From: Pseudopithomyces maydicus
Lineage: Eukaryota; Ascomycota; Dothideomycetes; Pleosporales; Didymosphaeriaceae
Assembly: GCA_026873275.1 (NCBI GenBank)
Contig: JANTUC010000002.1
Span: forward strand, 1,302,001 to 1,366,000
Length of the DNA stretch: 64,000 nucleotides
Direction of reading: 5' to 3'
Position 1 is the stretch's first letter, and every line of letters starts with the position of its first letter. The notes under the pieces were generated by a model, which did no database searches, was not told the DNA's origin, and saw nothing but the letters and a program-made list of their open reading frames with translations. The position numbers and the translations under genes were made by a program. Of the stretch, positions 33,834 to 45,100 are shown piece after piece.

Positions 33834-34311
33834 CGTGGAATCTTGAGAGGCGGTGGTGTTCGTAAGGCATAAACCATTGGTGTTGTTTTGGACACCATGG
33901 TAGATGAATACTTGTACCGGGCATGATGTGCGAAAATGTGTCACGCAGGGCTTATTGTGAACAGTTTAGGGGGTAGTTTGGCTCACGGTCAGGTTGATTT
34001 GGAGATGGCACTATTGACAGGGGTTCGAGGTCCATACAAGTCCGAATATGAAGTCAGAAGCATTCCTTCATGATTGGGACCTTCTGGTGTGTTTTGAGAT
34101 TATGTGTGGCAATGCTTTGTTCAGAGAGTTGAATAGACAAAACGACTTTGTACTATTCTCTTTGGTGATCCCTTGCAAGTTCTTGTGTGACAAAGAAAAG
34201 TCAGGATCAATGGCAGATTATCTTACCAGAATCGAAATCATTTCTCGAAATTCTAGTAGTCATGCTGAAGTCAGGAGCAGGACAAGCGGGAATTCAGGAG
34301 TATTCAACTTC
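33834..34311. other. Intergenic region, no convincing gene
   Basis: About 480 bp upstream of the secreted protein gene and downstream of the cupin gene. A plus-strand frame at 34048-34566 overlaps the cupin exon and lacks features. Confidence 0.5.
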
Positions 34312-35088
34312 TCAAGTCCTCTTCACTTTCCGCCCACTTTCCATCTCTCTCCTTATATCAACCAGTCGACTCGGTGTATACTCATCATGAAAAGGTTTCA
34401 GCCCCAACAAACTCGTAATCGGTCTCAGCAACGCATACAAACCATGTGTTGCATACCACCCAGCCGGGCCTGGCACCATGGCTATATACGTATCGCACGC
34501 CATGAGCACGAGAAGTTGCTGCAACGGCAGCTTCCACCCGAACACCTCTTTGTCTGCAACAGATGAGAAAGCATGTCGAAAGAAGAGCTCTTTCGATCCG
34601 TCATCTGCGTCAGTTTCTATCAGTACTGCTCCCCACACATTACTTGAGAGTAAAGGGAATGCAAGAGAAAGAATAACTGAAAAGACAAACATACTCGGCT
34701 CCGTCCACTCCTCCCACACAAAGTCCTCCCCGTCCTCCTCCCCCGGCTTCGCATCCTTATCCGCCCTACAAATATCATGCACCACGTTCCTTGGAATCTT
34801 CACATCCCCATCTTCAGCCGTGTAGACTTTCCACTCGTTCCCCAATCGAATCTTCCCGCGGCCTTTTAACACTTTCATGTACTCATCATACTCCTCATGC
34901 CAATGGGCGCCGATCTGAAATTTGCTCCCCGCGGGAATGGTGGCGCGCGTGATGCGGTAGCCCGTGTCAGCCGTAGGGTATAACACGCTGACATCTTGGG
35001 ATATCTGATGATCTGTGTTGCCGTGGCCGTTGTAGCTGAGGGCTATTGTGTTGCTGGCGGTGTAGGCTGTGGTGTCGGTGAGGGTCAT
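34312..35088 (-). CDS. Cupin-domain protein
   Basis: Exons 35088-34695 and 34625-34312 with a 69-nt GTATGT...CAG intron; 235 aa. Start at MTLTDTTAYT; the frame is open upstream to 35226, but those residues are Pro/Ser-rich and not conserved-looking. Cupin motif 1 is clear: GAHWHEEYDEYMKVLKGRG (two His and a Glu as metal ligands), followed by motif 2 with VKIPRNVVHDI (His). After the barrel there is a Trp/Leu-rich C-terminal part (MVPGPAGWYATHGLYALLRP), which may be a membrane-associated helix. The reaction is not predictable. Confidence 0.75.
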   Translation of the reverse strand: MTLTDTTAYTASNTIALSYNGHGNTDHQISQDVSVLYPTADTGYRITRATIPAGSKFQIGAHWHEEYDEYMKVLKGRGKIRLGNEWKVYTAEDGDVKIPRNVVHDICRADKDAKPGEEDGEDFVWEEWTEPSMFVFSVILSLAFPLLSSNVWGAVLIETDADDGSKELFFRHAFSSVADKEVFGWKLPLQQLLVLMACDTYIAMVPGPAGWYATHGLYALLRPITSLLGLKPFHDEYTPSRLVDIRREMESGRKVKRT

Positions 35089-35575
35089 GGTTGTGAATGT
35101 TGAGTTTATGATGGGGAGATCGGGAAGTAAGATGTGGGAAGGCGATTTGATTGCGGTCCGGCTGAGGGTGGGCGAGCCTATATGCTGGCTTGGTGGCCTT
35201 GGTGGTGGCGCATTGTTAGGATGCAAGGATGGGAAATGGGCATGGGGCCGAAATTGGTGGGGCAGTGAAGGGACTAAGGGTCGTAGGGCTGTGACAGGCT
35301 AATGACTCGTATTAGCATGGTAAGCTTATTGTGAGTTTGTGCTGTAGGTAGTAAATCCGCGGGTTGGCAGCATTCGCGCTGGAAAAGAAGGTTCCGAAGC
35401 TTGCAACATACTGTGCTGTCCCTTGTCATGGCACACGTTCATCGATGATCCAGTGATCATCTTGATTTGCATAAAACAAGAGATATGTTCACACCTGCCA
35501 TACATTTGGCAGTTTAGAACTGCATCAATCCACGCTCGCTCGGCCACGCACAATGACAGAATCAGATAAAACCTC

Positions 35576-36376
35576 TCAACCACCCAGCATCTCGTCCATA
35601 ACACCCCACATCTCCCTTTGCCTCTCTACCCTCCGTTCCTCATCGCTGACTTCCACCTCGGCACTCTCCGTCTCCTCACTCGCCTCCAGCACCACGCTTC
35701 CAAACCCATCCAGCACCTCCTTGACCCTCTCCCCCATCTTCTTCACACCCTCGACCTCAGCCCTCTTCCGCTCCACCTGACGCTCCATCTCTCTGATCAA
35801 TGTCTCCCTCGCCTGATGCGGCCGATACTCATTAATCAGCGCATGCATATTCAAGGCCAGTGTCAGGATGTCCTTCAGTTTCTCCTCCTTTGCCTCGCTC
35901 GTCGGATCCTGCGCCACGACGCCTAGCAGCTCGATGTAGCTCAATATGATGGACCTCAAGAAGCGGAACAGATACCGCTGGCGGTCGGCAAAGGACAGGG
36001 CGTCTGCGGCGGGGTACAGCTGTTCATAGGTCCAGTCCAGGACGGCCTCGTCCGGGGCGGCGGGGTGGTGCTGCAGGCGCTCGCGGATCTGGTTCATAAC
36101 CTCGGGGTAGTCGTCGATGCGGTCGATCTTGGTCTTCTTGCCGAAGACATTGTATTCGACATCGGGGACGGGCGGGGCGGGCGGTACGAGGTAGCGCAGC
36201 TCGGTGGGAAGGTCGAGGAGTTGTGCAGGTGTGAAGGTGGCATTCTCGGTGATGTTGTTCTGGTCCTTGTATTCGGCGAGGGCGTCGAGATTCTTGGGTG
36301 TGAAGTACTTGTAGAAAGGTGGTGGATTTGGGAAGTATGAGGTCAGGACATCGTCTTCTTCCGGTGGTTGCGCCAT
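35576..36376 (-). CDS. MED7: Mediator of RNA polymerase II transcription subunit 7
   Basis: Subunit of the Mediator middle module. Single exon, 266 aa from MAQPPEEDD. Seen: PPPFYKYFTPKNL, LVPPAPPVPDVEYNVFGKK and the long C-terminal helices that pair with Med21 (LRSIILSYIELLGVVAQ; LTLALNMHALINEYRPHQARETLI; ERQVERKRAEVEGVKKMGER). These are the family hallmarks. An in-frame Met 15 codons upstream (MRYKFPF...) is less likely as the start. Its start is 239 bp from the stop of the DUF2235 gene on the same strand. Confidence 0.93.
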   Translation of the reverse strand: MAQPPEEDDVLTSYFPNPPPFYKYFTPKNLDALAEYKDQNNITENATFTPAQLLDLPTELRYLVPPAPPVPDVEYNVFGKKTKIDRIDDYPEVMNQIRERLQHHPAAPDEAVLDWTYEQLYPAADALSFADRQRYLFRFLRSIILSYIELLGVVAQDPTSEAKEEKLKDILTLALNMHALINEYRPHQARETLIREMERQVERKRAEVEGVKKMGERVKEVLDGFGSVVLEASEETESAEVEVSDEERRVERQREMWGVMDEMLGG

Positions 36377-36614
36377 GATAGGCGATTGGAACGCGCAGTT
36401 GAAGGGAAATTTGTAACGCACGGTGGGAGTGGAGGCGCGTTGGGATTTACTGCAGGGTAGACGCGTCGAGAGCTAGGATGAGGCTCAAGGGCCTGGACTT
36501 GGCATTCCTATCTCACCCCACCTCCACTTCCCTACCCCAGCCTTGGCCTTCCAACATCTTACTCTAGGTCAAATAATAATAATATTTATTACGCAGTACA
36601 ATCTCATTCTAAAG

Positions 36615-38222
36615 CTACCACCCGAACACCCTCCTCCTTGCCAAAAACGTCTCATAGCTTTGACTGACATACCGCCCCTCTTCTCGCTTCAATGCCGCAT
36701 TTCCACCTACCGTGAATTTCCTCTCCCTTCCCAAGTCATCAACAATGATCTCTTCGTCTAGATAAGGATACACCCCCTCTTCGTCTGTTGCCCGGGGGAT
36801 TCTGCGATCCGTTGTTGCAGTCAAAATACCCACTATGGCACTGATTCCCAACTTGTCTGAGGTGTTCTTCCCAGAGCGCGGGAACATGCAATCCAACAGG
36901 CTAAAAGGCGCAGAGGCAAGCGTTTTTAGGGTGTATGAAAGTGAAATTGTGCTCGAAGAGCTGTGTGAAGGAGTTTCAGTAGCAGAGAATGCCGAGGACG
37001 TGTCACCGCTGCCCAACGTGCGTGGGTCGGGTGCTGAGATGCGTAGACTCAGTCTGCGAATCTCGTCATCGATGCCGGGGAATATCAGGTTCGCATCATG
37101 CGGAATCTCAACTTCTTTGGTGCTTTGAAGAAGCCAGCGGGCTACAACATCTGAGCACACCTCGTTTGGCCACTCTTCTTTGGTCAGAGGACTTGGTATG
37201 ACACCGAGCAGCCATTCGACTGTGTTCCAGGGCCGCTGTCGAATGTAGCGGAACGTCTGCCGTCCCAGATCGTGATGGAGTCCGGGAAACCACATTTGTT
37301 TCACTTTTGCTTTGGACTCACCATCGCCTGAGTTGACGAAGCACGGCTGCAGCGCCCAAAATCTTTCGTGCAGCGAGAGTGCCTGGTACACGAATTGTAC
37401 AGCTGACGAGACTTTGTGATCGTAGAATTCAAATTCGGCGTAGTCGAGACCGATTCCAGCGTTGTATCGCGGAATACCTAGAGATGGGAGAACAGCGTCA
37501 GCGAGGATTTATCAACTCACGGCTTGCCTGAGTGTCGGTGAGTAAGGATGGTGCGTTGTGGCTGTTGCACCTACCAAGAGCCCCAACCGTGTCGATCAAA
37601 CCCATGAACCGAATTGGCTGCTTGGTCTGCCACACAGTCGCCGCATTGCTTCTGAACCTTCGACAACGCTCGGAATTCGGGTGGTCGATGGCAAGTGAAC
37701 TGCGGTATGTTCTATACACCTCTCGGCACAGCACATCCAACTCCTCTTCCGACTGTGTTGCGTCACCTCTCATGATACCGCAATTATTGATCATTCCACC
37801 AACGCATCTCACCATGAACGCACCACGACTGAATCCATAGAGAAAAATCTCGTGATCTGCGGTGTAATGCTGAACGATGAATTTGTACAGGTTGATGCAT
37901 TCCTCGTCGATCGAAGCTGCCACTGCACCGTCCCAAAGATACTCGAGGAAGCTACGGTTCAGCCCGATACCTTCTTGGTACCCAGCCGTGACATTCGGAT
38001 TGTAAGGTACGATGGGGTTGACGATGGTAGCATTTTGAGGAGAGGGCTCGGAGAAGTGGACGATCCCGACCTGGTTGGCAAGTTGGCGGATGGTGCTTGC
38101 GGGAGCGTTGGGGACCGCAGTCTCACGGCCAACCTACAAAGTAAGAAGCGCGTCCAGATCTCAATGAGGGGTCGACTCACCCATGTTCCATCACAAAATA
38201 CTACAAGGCGCTTAGATGGCAT
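36615..38222 (-). CDS. DUF2235 / Tle1-like alpha/beta-hydrolase
   Basis: Exons 38222-38181, 38133-37575, 37477-36615; 487 aa. It starts with MPSKRLVVFCDGTW, the classic DUF2235 opening, and carries the nucleophile elbow LYGFSRGAFMVR, then LIDTVGALGIPRYN (joined across a 97-nt intron), WFPGLHHDLG with the late His/Asp region, and a Ser-rich C-terminus. The family is related to bacterial type VI Tle1 phospholipases and is widespread in ascomycetes. Lipase or phospholipase activity is a family-based expectation only. No signal peptide is seen. Confidence 0.88.
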
Positions 38223-39377
38223 GTCAGAGGAATGTATATGTGAAGGTTCGACTACAGGATAGATAGTATAGAGGAATAAGAGGAAGAAGGTTGATTATAT
38301 CACATAGATTACAATTTCGAACAGGCCTGGCAACTGTTTACAGCTCGCTACAGTCGTTGTTGCCCTCTTTACTTGTAGAAGTCGTATTGATTTGGCGTTG
38401 TTCCCGAGGGCCTGCCTCTTATTACAACCAGTCACGAGCCTACTGTCACCGGACTCTGGCTTCCGAAATTCCAAATTTAATAAAATCAACAACCTTCACT
38501 ACTATCAAGGACACACCGGGAGAGATGTTTGTGGGAATATTCTTAATACATCTATATCGATGTATAGAACTTTTCAGATATGAGTAATTTTGAGCGTTGA
38601 ATGTTTCAAGCTTTACAGCATAGTAGCTTCATAGTCAGTAGCGATTTCCGATTGATAGCTGTTGTAAATATATAAAAGTCCAGAGGGATGGCAGTCAATA
38701 TCTGCAAAAACAATCAGCCTTCCCAGCATATGGTGTTTTTTGCAGTGTTAGTAGCAGATCGGAGATCGAAACGTTCGAGTCGAAAGAAATTGCATGCGAC
38801 CAGCAAACTAAACATGGCGGTACCCAAATCAACTATGAAAAATTCTACTTGAGTTCTCTATCTAAAAGACTCCTTCGAGTGGCTAGTTGGCTCTGGCGTT
38901 CCTTGTAAGACCACCCATCCGAGGACGATCGAGCTTGGATCTGCCTCGCTTCGGCAGCAGACTGGCGTGCTGAGCAAACCTAAAAGGACAAAGGAGTTGC
39001 GCCTTGCACATCACACAAATAGTATCCAGTAAATAGCAAGTTTGCAAGTTCAAAGACCCTGAGATGATCACGAATCACACTTACAGGTTCCTGATCGCTT
39101 CACAAACCATGTGACACTAGATCGACCATTTAGCGTTCAACCCTCAAGAGCAAATGAGCCATATGATCGCCACAAACACCCTACTGACTCCGATGCCAAA
39201 GAAAAAACGAGGACACCAGCGTATGATAAAGTCAGTCACCCCGTGTGCTCAAATGACGTATTACACCATGACTCGTCCAAGGTGGTTACCTAGTCCCACG
39301 CGATTCGCGCCCTGACAACCCACCCACCCGCGACACCCACCACCATAGCCTCGCCAATCTCCCCACGCAACCCCGCC
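38223..39377. other. Intergenic region, no convincing gene
   Basis: About 1.15 kb between divergent genes, AT-rich around 38480-38680. Short frames (38291-38587, 38883-39071) show no features. Confidence 0.5.
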
Positions 39378-40373
39378 ATGGCCCTCGCCCTAGGTGCAGC
39401 CTTCCGCCAGCAAGACGTCGCCTTCAATGGCTCCCTCTACGGCACAGAATCCCTCTCGCACCCGCTCCTCAAAGCCGCGCGACGCGCCCCCAACGACATC
39501 GATGCCCACCTCCGCCCCTACCTCTTCTCGCACCAGCTCCCCGCCGAGTTGGAAACCCTCATGAAGGAATACGTCTCCACGCTCGCAACGCCGGGCTTCT
39601 ACGACGGCGGCCTGCGCAGTCGTCCCCGGTGGTTCTACGCAAACTGCGCTGTCTTTGCCATGCTTCTCGGGCGCGCTTTCACGCTGCTTAGCACACCCGT
39701 CAGGCCACCCCCGTCGCTCGACTCACCCCGGGACTTTCCCTTTGCAAAACTCCCCATGGAACTCCGCCTCATCATCTACGAGCAGTACAAGGCGGATCTC
39801 ACGCAGCGGCAGCGCTACTGGGACGTCATGACGCGCATCTTCGTGAAAGCGCTCTGGTCCGGCCGCGATCCAGAGGAAGGCTCTCGCTTCGTAACAGGGA
39901 TCATCATGCTCACGAGCGGCCACGCCATGTCGCAGTGTGCAGGGCTGCTTCGGGGCCGAGGCGCGCGGTACGTGTGGTGGGACGATTCAATCAGAGATCT
40001 GGACCATGTGTGGACGTTTCGAGACTTGCGGGCGGCGCTGTTGGAGACGAAAGAGCTGCCGAGGGATAATTCGGATTATACGCATGTGTGCATGACGGAG
40101 TGCTCGTCGACGACGAATCCGTATGAGAGGATGACGGATTATGTCTCAAGGGAGGTGTTGGAGGTGCTTGATTTGGCGAGGGAGCATGTCGAGGCGAGTG
40201 AGCGGGATCGCACGCCACCGGAGATCGTAGCCAAGATTCTGGATCCGCTTTTTGATAGTGAAGATGCTAGGGCGATATGGGTGGAGACGGGGTTGTTGCC
40301 TGGGACATATGAGAAGCGGTTTGTGACGGAGCGGGAGTTTGCGTCGAGGTCGGAGGGGTTTCTTTCTAGCTGA
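39378..40373 (+). CDS. Hypothetical protein with F-box-like segment
   Basis: Single exon, 331 aa from CGCCATGGCC (good context). Codon use is strongly GC3-biased in the first half, as in an expressed gene. The segment FAKLPMELRLIIYEQYKADL (about residues 122-141) resembles the degenerate F-box seen in many ascomycete hypothetical proteins (LPxELRxxIY). No leucine-rich or kelch repeats follow. If the F-box is real, it may act as an SCF ubiquitin-ligase adaptor. Confidence 0.75.
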   Translation: MALALGAAFRQQDVAFNGSLYGTESLSHPLLKAARRAPNDIDAHLRPYLFSHQLPAELETLMKEYVSTLATPGFYDGGLRSRPRWFYANCAVFAMLLGRAFTLLSTPVRPPPSLDSPRDFPFAKLPMELRLIIYEQYKADLTQRQRYWDVMTRIFVKALWSGRDPEEGSRFVTGIIMLTSGHAMSQCAGLLRGRGARYVWWDDSIRDLDHVWTFRDLRAALLETKELPRDNSDYTHVCMTECSSTTNPYERMTDYVSREVLEVLDLAREHVEASERDRTPPEIVAKILDPLFDSEDARAIWVETGLLPGTYEKRFVTEREFASRSEGFLSS

Positions 40374-40747
40374 TACCCCCTGCGTCTTTCCTCTCAAGCC
40401 TTATGTGTTATGCCCTATGATACCCAAATTATTTTGCCTGTTCGAAATAGTACGACCAGTTGCATTATTTATATTACTATTGGTCCACGAGATCGAAACA
40501 CCAGTATATTCGGAAGAATGTGACATAAATGCATGAAAAATAGTCAAACTCGCTCGCTTTTGCTATCAAAAACAAATCACGAAAGAAATGGATGGCAACC
40601 ATCCAAACTTGATTTTAATGGCCGTCGCGGTTGTACCGTATTACTTGCGACTTGTCTGTCCATGAGTTGCGCTCAATACCAATGAATGCACGAATCTCCT
40701 AGTCCCACGCTATGCCATGACTGTAGGGAGATGGTAGTATCGACCAA

Positions 40748-42422
40748 CTACTCGGGTTTCTTCCCGTACACCACAACCCTGTTCCTCATCAGTGAACCAC
40801 TCTTTTTCTCCGGATTCTCGATGGAAAACTTACACAGGCCAATATGCGTGGCAATCCTTGCTCCTCAACTCTGTCCTCAGCTTCGCGAGCAAGACGTCCA
40901 GCTCCTCCTTCGTCCACCCCTCATAGAACCTCGACAACTTCAAGGTCAATCCTTCCAACCCATCCAGTACGGCACTCAGCTGCAGAATTCCCGCATCCCG
41001 CATTTTCTTATCTGCGGCCCACGGCCCAATCGGACTTCTGAACTCGTGTATCTGAATGTCGACCCAGCCAGCTCGCCGCAAGTTATCCGCCATTACAGAG
41101 GGAATGGAGCGGAGGTTGATTCCGACTTTTGCAGCGGCCTTGCCTTGCTCTTCGCACCATCTGATGAAGGATGTACCGGGGTTTCGGGATGTCGATTGGA
41201 TAACGCCCATGTAATCCATCTCTTGAAGCTCAATATAACCCCCAGGTTTGGTGTGGCTGTGAAGGTATATCAACACCTGTGCGGCATACATACATACACT
41301 GGTACTGAGTGGGATGACAGAATTGGACCTACCGGAGTGCTTGTTGGAAGAGACGGTCCCAATCGCGGATTGCAGCTGCCATGGTGCGGATATGCACGTA
41401 GTCGAAATGGTCTTCGGGCCAGGTCCAGTCTTGCTCGCAGTCGTCGATCTCGAATTTGACGTTTGGCGGAACCCTGATAAATTAGACTTGGAGGAACTTC
41501 ACGGGTGGAGAGAGAGAAAAGCGGCGCACCATGTAGGTTGTATAGGACTAAGATCGACAGCGCTCACTTGAGAATATTAGTATACTTCGATGAACGATCG
41601 CACCCGGAACACAGTACCCGTGCAACCGGGGTTCTCTTCAGCAAAGTCTATGGCCCATATTCCGGTGCCCGTGCCAACATCCAGAGCGTTTTGTGGATCC
41701 TGGAGCGGTGCGAAGTTCAGTTTATTGCCATAGGTGAGGTGTATTGCTGCATATTTGACGTCGAGGCTGTGCTGGGTTAGTAATGATTCACCAAATGTAT
41801 ACGACCGAACTGACCGGTCTTGTTCTTGTTCATCGTCAGGGAATAAGTACTCTGTCGTATTTCAGTTGAGATTCTATAAATGAGGCCAGTACTACTACTT
41901 ACGTCCGCTCTGGTACTGTGCAGAAACACGAGTCAATATTATTCTACATGTGGATACAACTTGGACTTACAGCGTGATATCTCCTTCCATTCTCCCAATG
42001 ACCAGCAAAAATGCTTGAAGTAACTGATGCGGTTTGCGATTGTCTGAACTCACTTGTCAGCTTTACGTAACGAGTCTGACCCTGTCGAGCTTCATTCCTT
42101 TTCGAACAAGATGGCACGTTGTGTTATCAACTTACAATTCCTCATATGCAGAGTCTCCTCCATCGCTTTGGGAGTCCCAGGTCGCCTAAGAGATGTATCA
42201 ATGACGGTTGTCGGCTGGCTCCACACTAGGCCGTTGCCTTACCACATCTAGGTCATCGTCAATAAGGCCACCTTCGTCGACACTGGTTTGAACGCTGTGC
42301 TGACCATCACCCTCAGCAGACATATCGACTGCGGGTGCGCCCGGGGCACTAGTTGGTGGTTCGACGCTAGGACCCGCGGTGGTCAGCCCCTCCTGTACCT
42401 GGGTGGCACGACTCTCAGCCAT
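40748..42422 (-). CDS. SAM-dependent methyltransferase (LaeA/UmtA-like family), nine introns
   Basis: Ten exons: 42422-42243, 42185-42136, 42043-41971, 41915-41903, 41851-41815, 41766-41618, 41566-41530, 41473-41333, 41256-40834, 40784-40748; 379 aa, every phase consistent. Disordered N-terminus (MAESRATQVQEG), then WENGRRYHA/YQSG/QYLFPDDEQEQDRLD, SAM motif I ALDVGTGTGIWAIDFAEENPG, VDLSPIQPTWVPPNVKFEIDD, HIRTMAAAIRDWDRLFQQALRHTKPGGYIELQE. These are the hallmarks of the family whose members include the secondary-metabolism regulator LaeA and many orphan methyltransferases. The fourth exon is only 13 nt. No biosynthetic cluster is seen nearby, so its substrate is open. Confidence 0.88.
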
Positions 42423-43534
42423 ATTTTGCCGTTCTCGCGCAGTGAAGCTCTTTCAAGACAGCAGCCAGGAGGAGTGTCGCGACTCAATGGCCAAGGTGCG
42501 GTTGTGGTGCTCGCACTAGCTCAATGGCGCAGGTGGTAGACGGCGATATTATCTTTGGTCGTGATTGGGTACTGCACCCTCCAGAAGGACTACAGGGGCC
42601 GGAGAGAGGAGAGGGCAGCTGTCACTGGCCGCGTGGACAACTGTCAGGCAGGAAATGGAATCTGGGTAGCTCGCGATATAGTTTTGAAGGGCGGTCTAAA
42701 GTGGCCTTGTGGGTTAGACGCCCCGCAAAGCGCTTGAGCCGACAGCCGCCCGTTTGTCACCGTGCCGCGCCACTGCCGCCCTGCGATTCGTGCGCTGGCG
42801 AGTGCCACGTGGGTGGTGCCTACCCCTGTCGATGTCGAGCAGGAGGGAAACCGATCGCGGCAACCTACGTGGAGGGATGCGATTGTGCCCAAGATGGTCC
42901 GGCCAAGTTGATGTGCAGGAAACGGTGCATCGCAGCGGGGAAGCACTCTGCCCACCCAGCGTTTTGGTAGCGGAGGTGGAGACGCCAACAAAGGGACAAC
43001 ACCTCGCGGGAGCCCTAGTGGCAAGAGCTACCACAGGTGGACCGCCCGCGGCATGAGGCTACATGACATCAACATCGGAATCATGCCTCCTAGGGTGGGA
43101 AACAAGATTGACCTGACCAACATATGCAGGGCGACCTCAAACAAGGGGCTGTACTAGGTATGCAGACCGAGAGTCTATTGAAAGTCTCCGTTGTGTAGCC
43201 GGCGCCCAGCTAGTCCTAACTTACATACATAGCCGTCGCATCTAAATCGCTCGACCCTACTTCTGCGGCTTATGGCAATCCGGGAGAAAGGGGCATGAGA
43301 ATGGGCAAAACGGAAGACGGAGACTGTCCAAACAAACATAGCAGCATATGGCACGGTTTGTTTTGTACGCTTTTTGTAAAAATAAAGTTGAGAGTATCCA
43401 AGAGATCTATCCAAGAATCGTTCCCCACGTTGGCCAACATGTCCATATCCAGCCCTTCACGGTCCCAGATGTTTATTTAAATCGTTCCTTCATAAACCCA
43501 TCCCCCATTTATTCCTCTCCTCAATAAGACCCGC
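42423..43534. other. Intergenic region, no convincing gene
   Basis: About 1.1 kb, GC-rich at 42430-43130. Several frames on both strands overlap (42524-43056) with Arg/Cys/Gly-rich low-quality translations. It may be a decayed element or promoter; I could identify no domain. The left end must carry the methyltransferase promoter. Confidence 0.4.
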
Positions 43535-45100
43535 TCATTTGAACTCCGCCATGAAGTCCTGGTGGAACTTGACAATCCTGCCCGTCCACTCGGTTCCAGG
43601 AGCCAAAAAGGTCGTCCTGAAGTGCAGCGTGTTCTCCTTCTGCCCGAAACCTGAGCCTGCCACAACACAGATACCCGTCGCGTCCAGCATGCGGAAGCAG
43701 TAGAACTCGTCGGGGGAGCGACCTTCCTTCTTGGCCTGATCAACGGCCTTCTGGGGAAGCTTGATAGTAGGGAAGAGGTACATGGAGCCCTGATTCATCG
43801 TTAGATTCATACCATGGTAAGGGGATACGAGGAGAACAAACCTGGGGCTGATCGCACTCCACACCATCCATCTGCTTGAACGCCTCATACAAAGCATACG
43901 CCCTCTCCTTAAGACCGTTAAAGATCCCATCGTACTCCTTCCTGTAAAGCTCGTAGCTCGGCTCACCCTCCTTTGGCGGGTTGACCATTACCTCCACAAT
44001 ACACTGTCCAATGACTGGCGGGCAGAGCTGGATGCTGATGAACTTGTAGATTTGCTGCGCGACCTCCTCGTCAAAGCCGACCAGCTCAAAGTATCCACCG
44101 CGGTGTCCGCACTCGCCCACCATGCCCTTGGAGATGCTGTGCAACGACGCAAGCTCCAGGTGGTCGAACTTTCCAGGCTGCTCCTTCTGCAGATCGCGCA
44201 GAGCCTTCTTGAAAGAGATGAACTCTCCGACGAAGACGTTGGTTTGGTAGACTTCATCGGCGATGACGACGAGGTGCTTTTCAGCAGCGAATTCGAGAAC
44301 GGCCTTGATGTCCTCGGCGGGGAGCGAGGCGCCCGTAGGGTTACCCGGGTTTATGATAGCGATGGCCTTGACGTCGGTTCCCTCAGAGATGGCTTTGTCG
44401 TACGAGGAGCGAATCTCGGCCAGACTGGTGCCCCACGTCTGGCTCTCATCCAAGTAGTATGGGACGCAGCGGGCGTTGAGGACGGAGAGTGTAGCTGTGT
44501 AGAGTGGGTATTGGGGAATGGGGACCATGACGCCGGTCTTCTCAGATGCACAGATGACATGCATGAGGGTGTTGACGCCAGAGGAGGCACCATTGCTGAG
44601 GTAGATGTCCTTGAAGCTCGCGGGGTAGCCATCTCGTCCTACAGGAGGGTTAGCGAAGGGGTCAGTACAGCGTGAAGGGCACACGCACGCTCAATGTACT
44701 TTGCAACGCTCTCCCGGATGCCAGGGGCACCTTGGCTTTGGCTGTACGCTCCAACACTCTTGATCTCCTTCAGCAGCCACCTCGCCCTCTCGAACACATC
44801 GGGCTTGTATCCGAGGCTGTTCACGAACGTCTCCTCGTGTTCCAGCAGCAACGGGTTTTCCAGCAGACTGGCAACCTGGCGGAAGAAGGTGATGGGCTTC
44901 TGGTCGAGCTGTTGGGGATTGCCAATGTTGGCTGCGATGACTGTGTCGAAGGGGAGGTTCTTGCCCTCGCCACTGGCCAGCTGTGCACGGTATTCCTCGG
45001 AGCGGACGGCCAGCTCACCACGCACGGCGTACTGAGCCTCTTTCACATGAGGGTTGATGTTCGCCAGAGAAAGGGCGCGGCGGGGTTCCGAGGATGACAT
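43535..45100 (-). CDS. ALT1: Alanine aminotransferase
   Basis: PLP enzyme that interconverts alanine + 2-oxoglutarate with pyruvate + glutamate. Exons 45100-44689, 44638-43842, 43789-43535; 487 aa. Seen: INPHVKEAQYAVRGEL, GNPQQLDQKPITFFRQV, GAYSQSQGAPGIRESVAKYIERRDGYPA (across an intron), IINPGNPTG, IADEVYQ, SISKGMVGECGHRGGY with the PLP lysine, and the C-terminal GSGFGQKENTLHFRTT. All are alanine aminotransferase hallmarks. Introns are 50 and 52 nt with GTGCGT and GTTTGT donors. Upstream of the AUG the same frame stays open for about 34 codons rich in Arg and free of acidic residues (see findings). Confidence 0.94.

Noticed and set aside
42516..42590. tRNA-like stretch (TAGCTCAATGG resembling an A box, GGTGC/GCACC ends 73 nt apart)
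   Set aside because: The A-box-like sequence is at the wrong position for that acceptor stem, D and anticodon stems do not pair, and there is no GGTTCGANTCC B box.
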